Shown here in pieces: positions 1 to 12,095 of a DNA stretch of 64,000 nt; the stretch's first letter is position 1, and each line of letters opens with the position of its first letter. The position numbers and the translations under genes were made by a program. The DNA lies in NCBI RefSeq assembly GCF_000150275.1, contig NW_002060943.1, forward strand, positions 9,642,209 through 9,706,208. The letters run 5' to 3'. The notes beneath the pieces were generated by a model. That model had not been told where the DNA came from. It ran no database searches and saw only the letters and a list, made by a program, of their open reading frames with translations. Origin of the DNA: Trichoplax adhaerens (lineage: Eukaryota > Placozoa > Uniplacotomia > Trichoplacea > Trichoplacidae).

Positions 1-3000
1 CAGCTTGCCTTTCTCGTTCTGACATGGCTTGACCTTCCGCACCGTGCAGCATAGCCAATAGCGCCTCTTTTTCAGCGTTAAAGCGGGCTTCCAGGTCATC
101 CAGTAAGTTTACATTACTATGTACTTGATTATCCTCCGGCAATTCGCCTTCTTCCATCTCGATCTTATCGAGATCATTTCCTTCTATAATCAGTTGTTTA
201 CGACGTGCCAGTCTATTTACAAAGATTTTCTATGTTACAGGACGTTTGCTTACCTGTGAATTACTTGAAAGTACTTAATCATTCCTACCTATCCTTGAGC
301 TGTTGGTCATACATGGCACGATTATGACCCATTAGTTGGTTGAGCTGTTCATGATTCTTGATGCTTTCACCTAAAAGTCTTGCTACTTCGTCGAATTTAC
401 CTTCATTTCTAAGTTTCCGTTCTTCCAGCTTTAACTTCATTAGTCTGGCCTGCCTTTCTCGTTCAGATAATTTAGCCCATTCAGCATCACCCATTTGCTA
501 TTGTCAAAAATTATAAAATTATGCATACAAATACTTATACGATCAATTATGTACAACCGACTTGATTTTGTTATTATTATAATATATAGTATAAATAAGA
601 AATCATCACTTTTATGTTGTAAGAATATAAAGTTACATGTACTGGAAGTGATGTATGGGCCCCTTAAGTATTACCAAAAAATCCATAGATTGCAATTACC
701 GTTTTAAGAGCATCTAGGATTAACTTTTCTTTCAGCATATCGTATTTTTCTTCTAGAGCCTTTACCAATTCGACTTCCTCTTTAGTTCTGACCACGTCAG
801 TTTTCAAAACAAGTGATGATACATTGTCTAACAAATCTTCTTGGCGTGCAGATAGAAATTCATTTCTGATGTCTATTAGCTCTTGATTTGACTAAATACG
901 AAATAATAAATGTAGATGATTCGTTACTTATTCAGACATTGTTATTCTGATAATGCAGTACTTTTCTTGAAATGAGTGTAACCTTTTCGGCAACATCGGT
1001 AAGAAAACGCTCACACTCTTGGTCTTGCATGCATTGTAATTCGGCTAACATTGCAACTGCTACATCTACTTCTCTATCATTCGCTTTAATATCTCTAGCG
1101 TTCTCGTAATAAATCGCAGTTGCTTCCTGTAAGATCTGATGATTCTATCAAATTCAAAGCGAAAAATCCTTAGATGGACATTTTCATTAATACTTATCAA
1201 GCGGTGAATAAAGTTCTTGTATGACTATATTCATAATAATTATATATTATCGAAGGGCGTTATCAATTGTAACAAAACATGGAAATACTTGTGTTTTCCT
1301 GGCAATTCTTTCTTCTTCGCTACTTTCACGCCACTTGCGCCTTTTAATTTTGAGTAAAGAGTATTGGTTTTGTCTCTCTTCGATGTTCATTTTTCGAACG
1401 TTCGACCTCACGGAAAGACTCTCTGAGCCCTGTAACATTTCAATGAATTTGTTTCTTTCATGTGCTTGCTTTTGTTCTAGAGTTCGAACAGTTGCTTCTA
1501 GAAGGTCAACAACTCCATATTCATCATAGAGATTCATATCTACTTCATCAATTTGAGACATTGTAGGAGTGTCTCCTCTCCTTCTTTCGGATAATCGCTC
1601 ATGTGCTAATTTTTCTTGCCTAATTTGATCCAAAACTAGCCTAGAATTTCATTAAACAGAAGATACAGGTCTCTTAGATTCAATTTTTATCATAAGGCGT
1701 ATGGTACAGCGGATTCATACACAATGATAAAACAACTATTTCCAATATGAAGCTTATTTTGAAGGCATATGCAGAGTACTTAGATAATAGTAGTTAACGA
1801 ACAAGAATTTTACGTCACTGAAATAAATCTAATCTTATTTTTTGGTAAATTTTAAATTGTGCTTTTAATATCATCTATATTATCATCTAAACAACTGTAA
1901 TGATTTCGTTTCGTAATTAAATATGAGGTATGATAGTACACTGACAACATCCATTCAGAGCTTAAAGTAACTGATTAAACTTAAGAATTGGTAAAATTTT
2001 TGACATTTCTTACTATACCATAATCTTACTTAAATTGTCTACATTACAATAAGGAATTTCAACGAGAATAGCTCACAACGGAGTGTTGAGCAAAGGAACG
2101 CTATCGGGTATTTATCGGTATTATTCAAGATTTGGTGAAACTCACGTCTGTGGTAGATTATATTGTTATAATTATGTAAATAACAAATCTTATTGACGTA
2201 TCTAAAGTTCATAATTACTTTTTCGAGGAATAACTTTGGTAGCGTTCTGCTAACCCAACTGAAAGAGAAACACTATGGAAACGAAGGTCTAGCCTTGCAC
2301 GACAGAGCTGGCGGACAAATTTTAAATACTGCTTTAGACGATCATTAGCAGTTTTAAGAAACTGTGGTTCCACGCTGCGGAGGTCGGACCATAAAAAATC
2401 TGTTTCTGCATTCTGTCTAGCGGCTAGATCATTCAGTATTTGAGAGTAAGAGCAAGATGTATTGTCGTATTTTTTCACGGCTTTTATTAATAATTGTCTA
2501 TCTATTTCTTCGGTACTAAGTCCAGATTCTCTCAACTTATTACGTTTCTGCAGTTCCTCTGATAAATGAATTTCTACAGCGAAGATTGGTTCACCAATTA
2601 AACTAATGAGATCATGCGGAGAACGTTGCTGAGCACCATCTAAATTAATGATTTCATCTAGAAAGCCACTTTTTCTTAGTTGTTGCTCTAATTTCCCCAA
2701 ATTCTTTACTCTGCGTTTCTTATCTGGTACATTTAGCGACATCCACATACCTTCACCTACGTGTCTTCGAATCATATCGCATATTGTAGACTCTCTTATG
2801 CATTCATATTTGCGATTAAGGATATCAAAGAGGTCCTTCGTGCTGATACGGTTACGAGCCGTAACTGTAACAAGTTCATCTTCCTCAGACGAACTATAAC
2901 CCTTGTCGTATAGCATAGCTTCAATGCCGCGGGTATTTAAAATTTTCAGGTACCTCTTAGCAGTCTTTGTTAATCTTTCATTGCGATTCCTGATTGCCTT

Positions 3001-3653
3001 TTCAGCCCTGTTATCGATCTTATTTTCCTAGTAAATATCAATTTCATTAAATTATAGTTTTCACTAAGTGTACAGTGCAGTACACAAACCAGATAAAAGT
3101 AACAAACCTCAAAAGTTTTTATTTCCCTATAGAACGTGAGTTCATTATTCAAAGCCATTTGGGATAGCAAGGTGCCCTCTTTTTCAACTTCTTCCTCTGT
3201 ATTTAGGTCTTCGGTTGGTATGCTATTCATAAATGTTCGGATTTCCTCATAACAGACCTTAGTTTCTGAAAAACGTCTTGCATGAACAAAGTTTTTCCAG
3301 TGCGTCATGCTAAACTTCTTACCACAATAGCTTTGTAATAGCAAGTAGGCATCTTGTACAGTTATCAGCCAGTCTCCATCTCTATCTAAAGATTTAAAGT
3401 CCCAATGTAATTGCTCCTCCAAAGTTTTCCTTTTATTAATTTCAGCGATGACATCAACAAACTTCTCTCTTGTACATTTTCCAGAGGAATTGTCACTGCA
3501 TACACTTAAAATTGCAAGCTCAATTATGCGTAAATCAATTCGACTGTTATAGTAACTTTCGTAAAAAACTTGTATCTGCTCTTTGTCAATAAGACCGGTG
3601 AAATTAGAGTCCAGCGCATCCAAAACTGCTTCGACATTTACTCCTTTCACCAT
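1..3653 (-). CDS. EF-hand and coiled-coil protein of unknown function (3' end beyond the window)
   Basis: Exons, in order of transcription: 3653-3108, 3027-2219, 1640-1289, 1144-about 983, 891-700, 497-289 and 212-1; the reading frame closes in phase at each join and continues past the window edge. The ATG at 3653 gives MVKGVNVEAV. Residues 15-26 and 90-101 are EF-hand loops (DSNFTGLIDKEQ, with a non-canonical Q at position 12, and DRDGDWLITVQD, which looks canonical). A degenerate loop lies near residues 53-64. The remaining residues, from about 190 on, are charged and helical, rich in E, K, R, L and Q, as in long coiled coils. The motif SERERQA occurs twice, in the exon 497-289 and again at the edge, so the tail is repetitive. 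I do not recognise the family; such proteins are often mislabelled trichohyalin-like. A calcium-responsive scaffold is a guess. The donor at 2218 carrying the frame across a 578-nt intron to 1640 is supported only by phase. Confidence 0.72.
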
Positions 3654-6312
3654 GTTAAAACGTTAGTTAGTAAATTTCAAGGATTTGCCTATAAACGCCT
3701 AAAATTGAGGGTAATCCAGTGTAGTTCTTATAAAGCTGCTTATATTAAATCTATTTTCTAGTAATGTGATTATTGTAGCTTCAAACTGTACGCATATATG
3801 CACGGTTATAGTAAAACTTGTTGAGCCTACAACGTAAATGTGTCGTGTAAACATATACTATATTTGGAAAGAAGTAAGGTACTGTACGAGATATCGCGTT
3901 ACTTGATCAAATGATGGTGACAAACTACAGTATATAATTAGTTAAGTAGGATTGCAGAGCAAGGGATACTGATGTTGTTAGTGTATCGTAGTAATTACTG
4001 AAATGAATTTGTTCATACTTTTCAATCATTCGGTAAGCGTTCTCTGAGGCGGAAAATCTCACTTATTAATATTAAATCGCACATACGAGAGGTCTCCTAA
4101 TAAACAGGTACAGTATTAACCCTTATATCCTGTTCTATAAACGAAGATAGGATAATGCTTTATACAGATACGATTGTAAACATTTCATACTAAGTACAGT
4201 TAAGTAGTGTTTGACGTATTTACTTGGTTAAGATCAGTTTTTAAACTGACGTAAGCATTAGTTACTATGGCGACGCCGTAAGGTAAAGGAGTAGATGAAT
4301 TCTATGGATATGCCGATGATATTATAATTAATGAATGATAATTATAATTAATAAGTACATTTTACGGTCGATGCTTTATTATTATGAACGCTGATTACTG
4401 GTATAAGGAGAATTTTAATGAATAAAAATTTTTGCAATGCACGGAATATTTTCTAGCTTAGAAAAAGATCACATTTTCTGGATACGAATGGGGCATTTTT
4501 ACGCTTGCGGTTAAGTGCTATTTAAAAGGCAGAGGATGATACTGCAGTGAATTTACACAGTATATCAGTCTATTCTAGATATCTTAACATTAGGCTATTA
4601 CTGATTACTAGATTCAGTAACATTAAAATATGTATCAGTACTCTGCAAATACAGTGCAGTAGTATAGAATTTAATCCTAAATATTGTTCTAGCGAAGCTT
4701 TAATTATATTTTTACTCTCATAATACATATGATCTTAAAATTGGTAAATGATTAGTTTCCCACTGTAATGTTCTCTGCTTATAATGATAGGCGTATAGAT
4801 TAATTATTAAGAAGTCTAAAAGATTAAGAGAATAGTCAAGAATCACTTGTTAGGAGTGCTTCCAGATAAAGACTTAATAGCATGAACACTTAGTGACTCA
4901 ACTTATTCCAAGACGTCCTTCAAGTAGCATTATCTAGTATCTAAACATTTAAACCTTAGGCATACGATGTCTGAGGCAGTAATTGCTACTATTGACTGGG
5001 AATCTCAGTAGGTATGGCCTCTCTAGTATATCTTTGACACAAACAATGGGATTGTATGGAGCACTGGTACAGAACAAATACGTAGAATGCATCATACCTA
5101 CAACTATTAAAGTACTGCATTAAACCAGAATTTGGAATAGATCCGAACGTATTAGTATTCATTATACGTAATACTTTTTGCTCGCGTTAATTGCATCCTT
5201 CATTGCAGACCAGGATAAAGCTACCACATTGCCGAAGAGTAAAAATCATTGAATGCTAAAATATTGGATATCGTAAATGACATCAGCGATACCGGTTTAT
5301 TATTGCTGATTTTGTATCATAATGTTACAGTTATGACACTGTGTCGTAGGATTTGTGTAGAAGTATCTAATTCAGGACAATTTTGCTAGCTTACCCTAAT
5401 TTCGCCTGTCTCTAATTTAGATATTTTGTTCTTTAATTTACTACTGGCTTGTTGTGAGACAATGACGCATATTCACGGTACTGAAATTTACTGCTAAATA
5501 AAGAATCTTAGAATAATTTACCTCCGGTTCGAATTACTTCAGACTCTGTAACGCAGAAAATGCTTCTGATGATGATCATTAAGATATAGTATAAGATGTA
5601 TTGCTTGGCGTACAAACATTTAGGAATTGGTTATAATAGTCAATATACATTTTTACAGCGAAACGTGTAACAAAATTCAAAAGCAAATGATAGGGATTCC
5701 TGTTTTAATGTTGGTCATATGGCAATGACATGGCAATCCATGTAAAAAGTACTTTTAAATTATACTATTACTCACCATGTGTAATAGTATGACCGCGCTC
5801 GTAGTAAGTTATAGCATAGGCCTTACTATATTGAACGCTTATTGCAAGTACGTGTGTGCGAATACAACTGAGTATCTAGGTAGTTACGCTTACTTATATA
5901 CCTTTACTTGTAAGGCCTATCCTATAGGAACAACACAGTATAATTTTATCTATACGTTATCTACATTCCAACGCCAATTAATTATTCACTTACTCTGAGA
6001 AATTACAAACATGCGAATAATTGTACCGAAGGGTGATACAGTCATGATACTTAGTATGACACCATGACAGTTACGGATACTAAGTACATACTTTTTAGCA
6101 ATATAATAGAGCATTAAATTATTTGGAGCAACGCAGCTTAGGGAACAGTGAAAATTAAACCTATTCTAGCAAGATTAAGTTTATTGCAATGAGTCACAAT
6201 GACTCTTTAGAGTAATACAATTAACTAGGATTAACTACATACTTATTTATAAGTTAGACGCGAAGTGTTTTAATTTAATTCGAATACTGATGATACTGAT
6301 AAAGTTCACAAT
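3654..6312. other. Intergenic spacer with no supported gene
   Basis: About 2.7 kb between two genes on the minus strand: the 5' end of the EF-hand gene on the left and the 3' end of NPRL2 on the right. It holds only isolated TACTGTAC-like words (near 3785 and 3880) and no dense cluster. Open frames are short and match nothing I recognise. A possible mini-exon beginning ATGTCTGAGGCAG near 4967 was seen but has no partner. Confidence 0.5.
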
Positions 6313-9300
6313 TCAAGTCCAATATTTATTCTTGTTACCTACATCTTGGAATTTTGCTATTTTAACTCCTAGAAAATCTTCCATAGCAATATACGAACAG
6401 TATATGGTACTTATCACTTATAATTAATTAATTATTTACGACAAACAATTCCACCCAAGTCGAAATTTGGTAACACTGACAGTAAAACTGAAGCCTAGTC
6501 GACATGAACATTTATCAATAAGAAATATCTATTTCGGTAATAGAGACCGATAGTTTCATAATTTTACATTTCAGTTGTTTAGCCTCCAGGCTCCAGAAAT
6601 AATTTAAGATGTAATATATTAAAATAAATTACTTCAAACATTTTTCAACACGCAATTTCTATATGACTACAATTTCTCTTAAAAATTATGTAAACATGTA
6701 TTTACCGTAAAAGATGAAGCTGATATCCAATATTTTGATTAGGATCAGAGGCTTTGGCTTCTTTTCCGACCGATATGGGATCAACTGGCGATATAATGAA
6801 TTCGTCTAAATGACGTATGTAACTGCCCATTTCTGCGCACTGTACAAATTTTCTGTCCGGTTGAAATAGAATTTATCGATTGTTAGTTACTAAATGACCT
6901 AAAAGATTAATTATAAGTTAGTTAAATGCAATTTTACATACCCCATGTGCCTACATACGGTTACATTATTATGTCTAACACACAGATCTCTAACATTAAC
7001 TTCTTCCGTCATTTCGCACATTATGATCAGAAGATCGTAAAAGTCTATTTCATCTGTTAGACAAAGATGATGTCAGAAGGTATCAGTCTTTTCAGTAATT
7101 TACTCTTTTTACTAGGTCTTTCATAGTGGATTATGCGGCATTAAACACATTCTACTTAATTTTTTACACTTTGAATTCTGGACGTCAGCATACTTGCAGA
7201 ATAAATAGGCTCGTCATAGATTTTCTTATCACTTAACAACTTGTAGATTCCGTCAGCAACTCTGTAGCAACTATGGGGCTATAATATTAATTTTAATTAT
7301 AAGTATAATTTACTTACACTCATATAGTAACAATGCGAACTACGTTTCAAGTTAATAAAAGTTCGTTTATTTTAGTCAATTAATTAAATGAAAATACGGA
7401 AGATTGTAGAGTTCAAACACAACATTGCAATAAATACCTTTACAGTAGGAACCGTCGTAGTTACTTCATAATTCCTATATTCCATTTCAAACATCTTTAA
7501 AATTTTCGCTAGGTCACGTTGATATTAATACGTATGGTATTCTACGTATATCATTCACACTACACAATTATATGTTTACAATAGATGCTATTATAAAAAA
7601 ATTGGCGTAATGCGTGAATACTAGGCATCAGTAACCACAGGAAAAATGATGATTGATCATCATTTACTAACTTTTATAGATTAGACCAAATTCAAAGTCT
7701 ACATTTACGCCACTAAAAAACTACATTAGCGGGCTACATATAACAGAGATGGCTAGGTCAGCTAAGAATAAATATCAAAATGTAAGAAATACCGCGTAAA
7801 GACTATTTTACAAAGTGTATGTATACTCACTGAAGATGCTCTAAACAGGTACGGAAGACGCAGTATTCCATACGCATATTGTCAGCTATAAATTTCACAG
7901 GCCCTCGACCATCAATTTGTTTAACAATCTAAAATGTGCGAATATCGGGAACATATTTCATTTCAATAATCTATTTTAGTATCTAAGATGGCAGGAAAGG
8001 GTACAATTTAATACTTTTATCCACATATCACATAAAACAAAGTAAAGCAAGTAACCAACGTTATCTATCATTTTTCCAAAAATCAAGTCTTCGCTTATAT
8101 TCTCCTTCACGAAGTTAACTCGATCAAGCATGATAGGAGCATGATGAAGTAATATTTCATCAACTAGACGTTTTAACTGCAGGGCCGGTTTGATATTCAG
8201 AAATATAGTATTTGCTATGTCTAAATATAAAATATATTAAATATAAGATATATAAGCCTTTTATATTTCATACTGTTAAATTGCTGAGTAACCAAAAAAA
8301 TTTTACTAGTCTAATAAAACTATAAGGAATCTATTGTACCGTACTACGCACTTTATAATAAATTTCAGTATCAACACAATCCCAAATTTAATGCAGCAGG
8401 AAATTAATCTAGTAATAAAATATTTCTTTGTCTAACATTAAATTTAAAGTTTACAAAGAGATGTCACCATCGCGTGCATACGACTTATCTGTATAGAAAT
8501 TGTTATACGTAGTGCTATAGCTATTTACTGTATGTGCGTTGAAATATTTATTATCGTTACAAATAGTATATTTCATTTACCAATACGAATCATACAACTT
8601 CCTTTCATATTCAACTCCTGGCGTATACGTGGTAGTAGTTCCGATAATTTCTCTTTCTTAACTTCATCAGATAAAAATTGACTTTCTAATTCCAATGTGA
8701 CCATATAATTGGCCAATTTCTTAATTACAGGCTCATAATTGTCCAATCCTCCATGATGTTTTGCTGGTAGCATTAGCCCGAGATTGAATCTTAGCTCATT
8801 TCGAGAATACTTCTTATTCTGAATGCAGCACGGTAAACTCATAATAGCTACTTCATCGAGATTTCTACCAAGAAAATAGTCATAGCAACGCATTTAGCAT
8901 ACGAGTACAGTTATACACTTATTCTAACACTTATAATTATACAGGTATACTGTAATTACTTACGTATAATTACAAGTGTCATAATATTTCTATTTACTGA
9001 CAATGATAAATCGCAGATGTATCGAGGGTCACAATCGATATTTCGATTAGTACATGTATTATTAGAATAAATTTTAGTTCTACAATCGTGATCTAGGAAA
9101 TTTAGTTTATAGTACAAAGCTTATTAACTCTTTTTTATTCCTAAAACCTCCGTGAGAGTCACAAACTTCTGCAAGGACTCCATATCTCTTGAATAGTAGC
9201 CGAAAGAGAAGTACCATAATAATTTACTTAGTGTTTACGTAGCTGCATTGTTCACTTAATGTTAATCATCATACCGATACCTCATACTGTAATGCATAGA

Positions 9301-9745
9301 CAAAAAATTTTTAAGATTCTGAACACTGCACAATACGGGTATTTCGCTCGATATCGGTCCTCAAATAGTATCACAATTACAGTATGATGAGGATAGTGTA
9401 CGGTGTATACGAGTAAATTACACGTTAGAAATTGATAATCTCATGATAACAGTAGATAAAATGCAATATTATACGAAGCATACAGCCTTATTAGGCGCTG
9501 ATCAAGTTGGGGCTTGGCTATGATGTAAACGCTTATAACATCGAATGTTTCCTTAGATATATAGTCGGCTGGATCCTAAAAGTTGAAATTTAAAATTAAT
9601 TAATACATGATGCTGTGAACGGCCTAGCTCTTTAGCTAAATGAAAATATAGTAACAATGAGCTTCATATTTCAAACCTGATAGGTGATTTTTGGTCCAGT
9701 AATTGGATGAAATTCACTAAAGAAAATACAATCGATACCTTCCAT
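6313..9745 (-). CDS. NPRL2: NPRL2, GATOR1 complex subunit
   Basis: Ten exons: 9745-9677, 9575-9484, 8864-8581, 8214-8060, 7928-7831, 7474-7438 (37 nt), 7278-7194, 7053-6942, 6852-6706 and 6409-6313. All join in phase to 391 residues, against about 380 in human NPRL2. NPRL2 with NPRL3 and DEPDC5 forms GATOR1, the GAP for RagA/B that switches off mTORC1 on lysosomes when amino acids are scarce. The start MEGIDCIFFSEFHPITGPKI matches the family N-terminus. NKKYSRNELRFNLGLML near residue 71 matches the longin-domain signature (human HKKYSRNALLFNLGFV). Further on, NVRDLC, RKFVQ-like KFVQCAEM and the RxIYCSY end follow the human order but are diverged, so the last three exons rest on phase and weak similarity. 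A GTAC-repeat cluster starts 84 bp upstream of the ATG. Confidence 0.9.
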
Positions 9746-9828
9746 TTCAATTATTGGATTATAATTGTAATTATTATTTACTTCTATTTCTACTATTACA
9801 GCAAATTTTGATTGAGTAGTCCCTGACA

Positions 9829-10072
9829 CTACAGTACGTACAAGGTATTTACTGGTACCGTACAGTACAGTACGGTAACATCAGCCATCATACAGTACAG
9901 TACAGTACAGTACAGTACAGTATAGTACTGTACAGTACAATACAGTACAGTACATTATACCGTACAGTAAATTGGTCTGGTCAACAGTACAGTACAGTAT
10001 GGTGCTGTACAGTACTAACGTTTTATTGTACAGTACAGTACAGTACGTACAGTATGTACAGTACAGTACAGC
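9829..10072. repeat. GTAC/TACTGTAC repeat cluster upstream of NPRL2
   Basis: A dense run of overlapping palindromic words (GTAC, TACAGTAC, TACTGTAC, GGTACCGTAC) interrupted by short unique sequence. It begins 84 bp 5' of the NPRL2 ATG. The words are self-complementary, so the cluster has no strand. Confidence 0.9.
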
Positions 10073-12095
10073 AGCGAATAGTTGAAGTTTTTTAAGAAGT
10101 ACAGTAGTAAGAAGTTTAGGCCTGTAGGGGGGGCTGATTAAGTTAAGTTAAAGTGGCAACTCGAAATTTTTAGGTTCGAAAGAAAGTCCGTGTCAGCACA
10201 GCGCTAAATACAGTAATTGTGGCACTACTGCTCTATATTACAGTAGAGTTGTTAATCAACTTTATACGAGAAGGATAAACATTCCATCTCTAGTTAATTA
10301 GCTAATTTTGGGTAAGAATATACTGTATTAAGCACAACTGGATCTAAAAAAACGCAAGGCAAGTACCCTATTTAAGCACAGTACAATATATCATATTTAT
10401 TGGAGGTGAAACTAGTAACTAAATCGTATTGGATAGATAGATCGTTGACTCAGTAAATGTGCATTTACCGTATAATGCACATTAGTCATTCATCATTAAA
10501 ATTATGGTTTTTACGCTACTCAGCTTTGATCTTGGTTTGTAGTGCAGTAGTAGATATTTACGCCCTGATTGTTATATACTCTCAGTGTGAGAGACCAGAT
10601 ACTCTTATTCTCTTTCATGTAAATTGAGCAATCTGATTTGATAGTTGGTATCCTGTGTATGGTGCAGTAGTACACTAGACTTCAATGTGTGAAATCGATG
10701 TTATCTAATGGTCTTCCATAATCTCGTCCTCATTGATTTAATCTCTATGACAAATTTATATCCCTGATTAGTATCTGATTTTTACTTCTGTTCTCCAAAT
10801 TTCCTAATTCTCAGTCTATAGAGTTCTTATGATTCATTACTTTTTAATTAATTATTCTCGCTTGCCTCGGCAATAGCTGAGTGATGCGAAGGTAGGCTGA
10901 CTTAGTCGAGTAGCGTGTGACTGAGCTGATAAGATATTACTAAAATTTTTATATAATGTATGTTATTTTTCATACTATTCCTCAAAGAAATATCGTAAAG
11001 TACAAGCTATTTAAATATGAGTATACAGTACATAGATATTGTGTACTGTAATTAAAATCATTTTTCGATCCTCGAATTCAGAAAGACCTGTCTCTGTGTT
11101 TAAAATTTAATAGTGCTGCTGAACGTAGCAGTAGCTAATTATTCTACTAGAAAACTAAGCTAATGCAAATAATTAATTACTGTATAATCGTTTTCATGTG
11201 CATGCACGGTACAATGTACTCTTGTACCGTACTGATTTACTGTAGGTCAAAGTTTGATACAGTAAAGAAGCTTGAAGAAATTCTTTGGTTACCTTACCGC
11301 ACAGTAAAATAGGAATTCCGGTTGAGGTATTCGTGTGTTCTCATTAATTTACTACGTAAGCGTTAGTATTACTGCTTAATATTTATGCTGAAATTATCTG
11401 TGATGATACGCTGTTCGTGTATATTTGTAGTTATAACTGTCCTAGTTAATAGGCTAGGCGGTGCTGGGTATGTTGTGTGCGCAGAACACCTAAGTTTACT
11501 AATATTACACTACTGTACTACTTAAATCCGTAAATTTTGGATAGGATGATTTATAGCATAATTGATCAGCCGACGCTTTGGATAGATTTCGATATTTATT
11601 AATTAATCTATTTAGTGATTTATCACATATTCTGCGGTAATCATTGTTCATTTCTATTAAAGGACTAGATTGATCGCGCCTTTGCATTGTATAGTACTTT
11701 GGAATCCAACCTCTAGTTACAAATTGAATAGCTTCTAAGATACCGATTCATCGGTATATGAATTAAATCGCAAAGCAGCGAAATTTTTAAGATATCTATA
11801 CAGGTAAAGCCATCTGTGGAGTCTATGGTAGTTATGTAAGATAATTATAAGTGAATAGTGTTTTGTTGCACGTATTCTTTAAAATCTTGTAAGTTTTCGT
11901 ACTCTCAGCACACTCATTCATAAGCTGCTGCTAGAATCCCTTGTCTACGGCTCAATAAGCCTTATTAGCAAATTAAAAATTCCTTGCCGAAAATGCATTC
12001 GCTATTAATGCTCAAACTCTTATTATAATAGTAAGTAGCCTCTTTTTTTAATTTTAGGCACTGAACTTAAAAATTTGCAGTGTAATCAATAGAAT
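10073..12095. other. Spacer between NPRL2 and the PCTAIRE kinase
   Basis: Divergent 5'-5' spacer. After the repeat cluster it is AT-rich unique sequence with a few scattered GTAC words near 11028-11050 and 11205-11250 (CACGGTACAATGTAC and TTGTACCGTAC). A 60-codon frame on the minus strand at 11505-11687 is the only sizeable one and has no recognisable similarity. Confidence 0.5.

Noticed and set aside
2215-2916. Reading the EF-hand gene as two separate genes ending at 2215 and starting near 1633
   Set aside because: The second part has no ATG, and a donor at 2218 joins it in phase to an acceptor at 1640 without a stop.
5777-5998. 73-codon plus-strand frame with cysteine and tyrosine
   Set aside because: Low-complexity composition typical of translated AT-rich spacer; no motif or splice support.
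11505-11687. 60-codon minus-strand frame (MQRRDQSSPL)
   Set aside because: Composition is plausible for coding, but there is no recognised family and no neighbouring exon could be joined to it.
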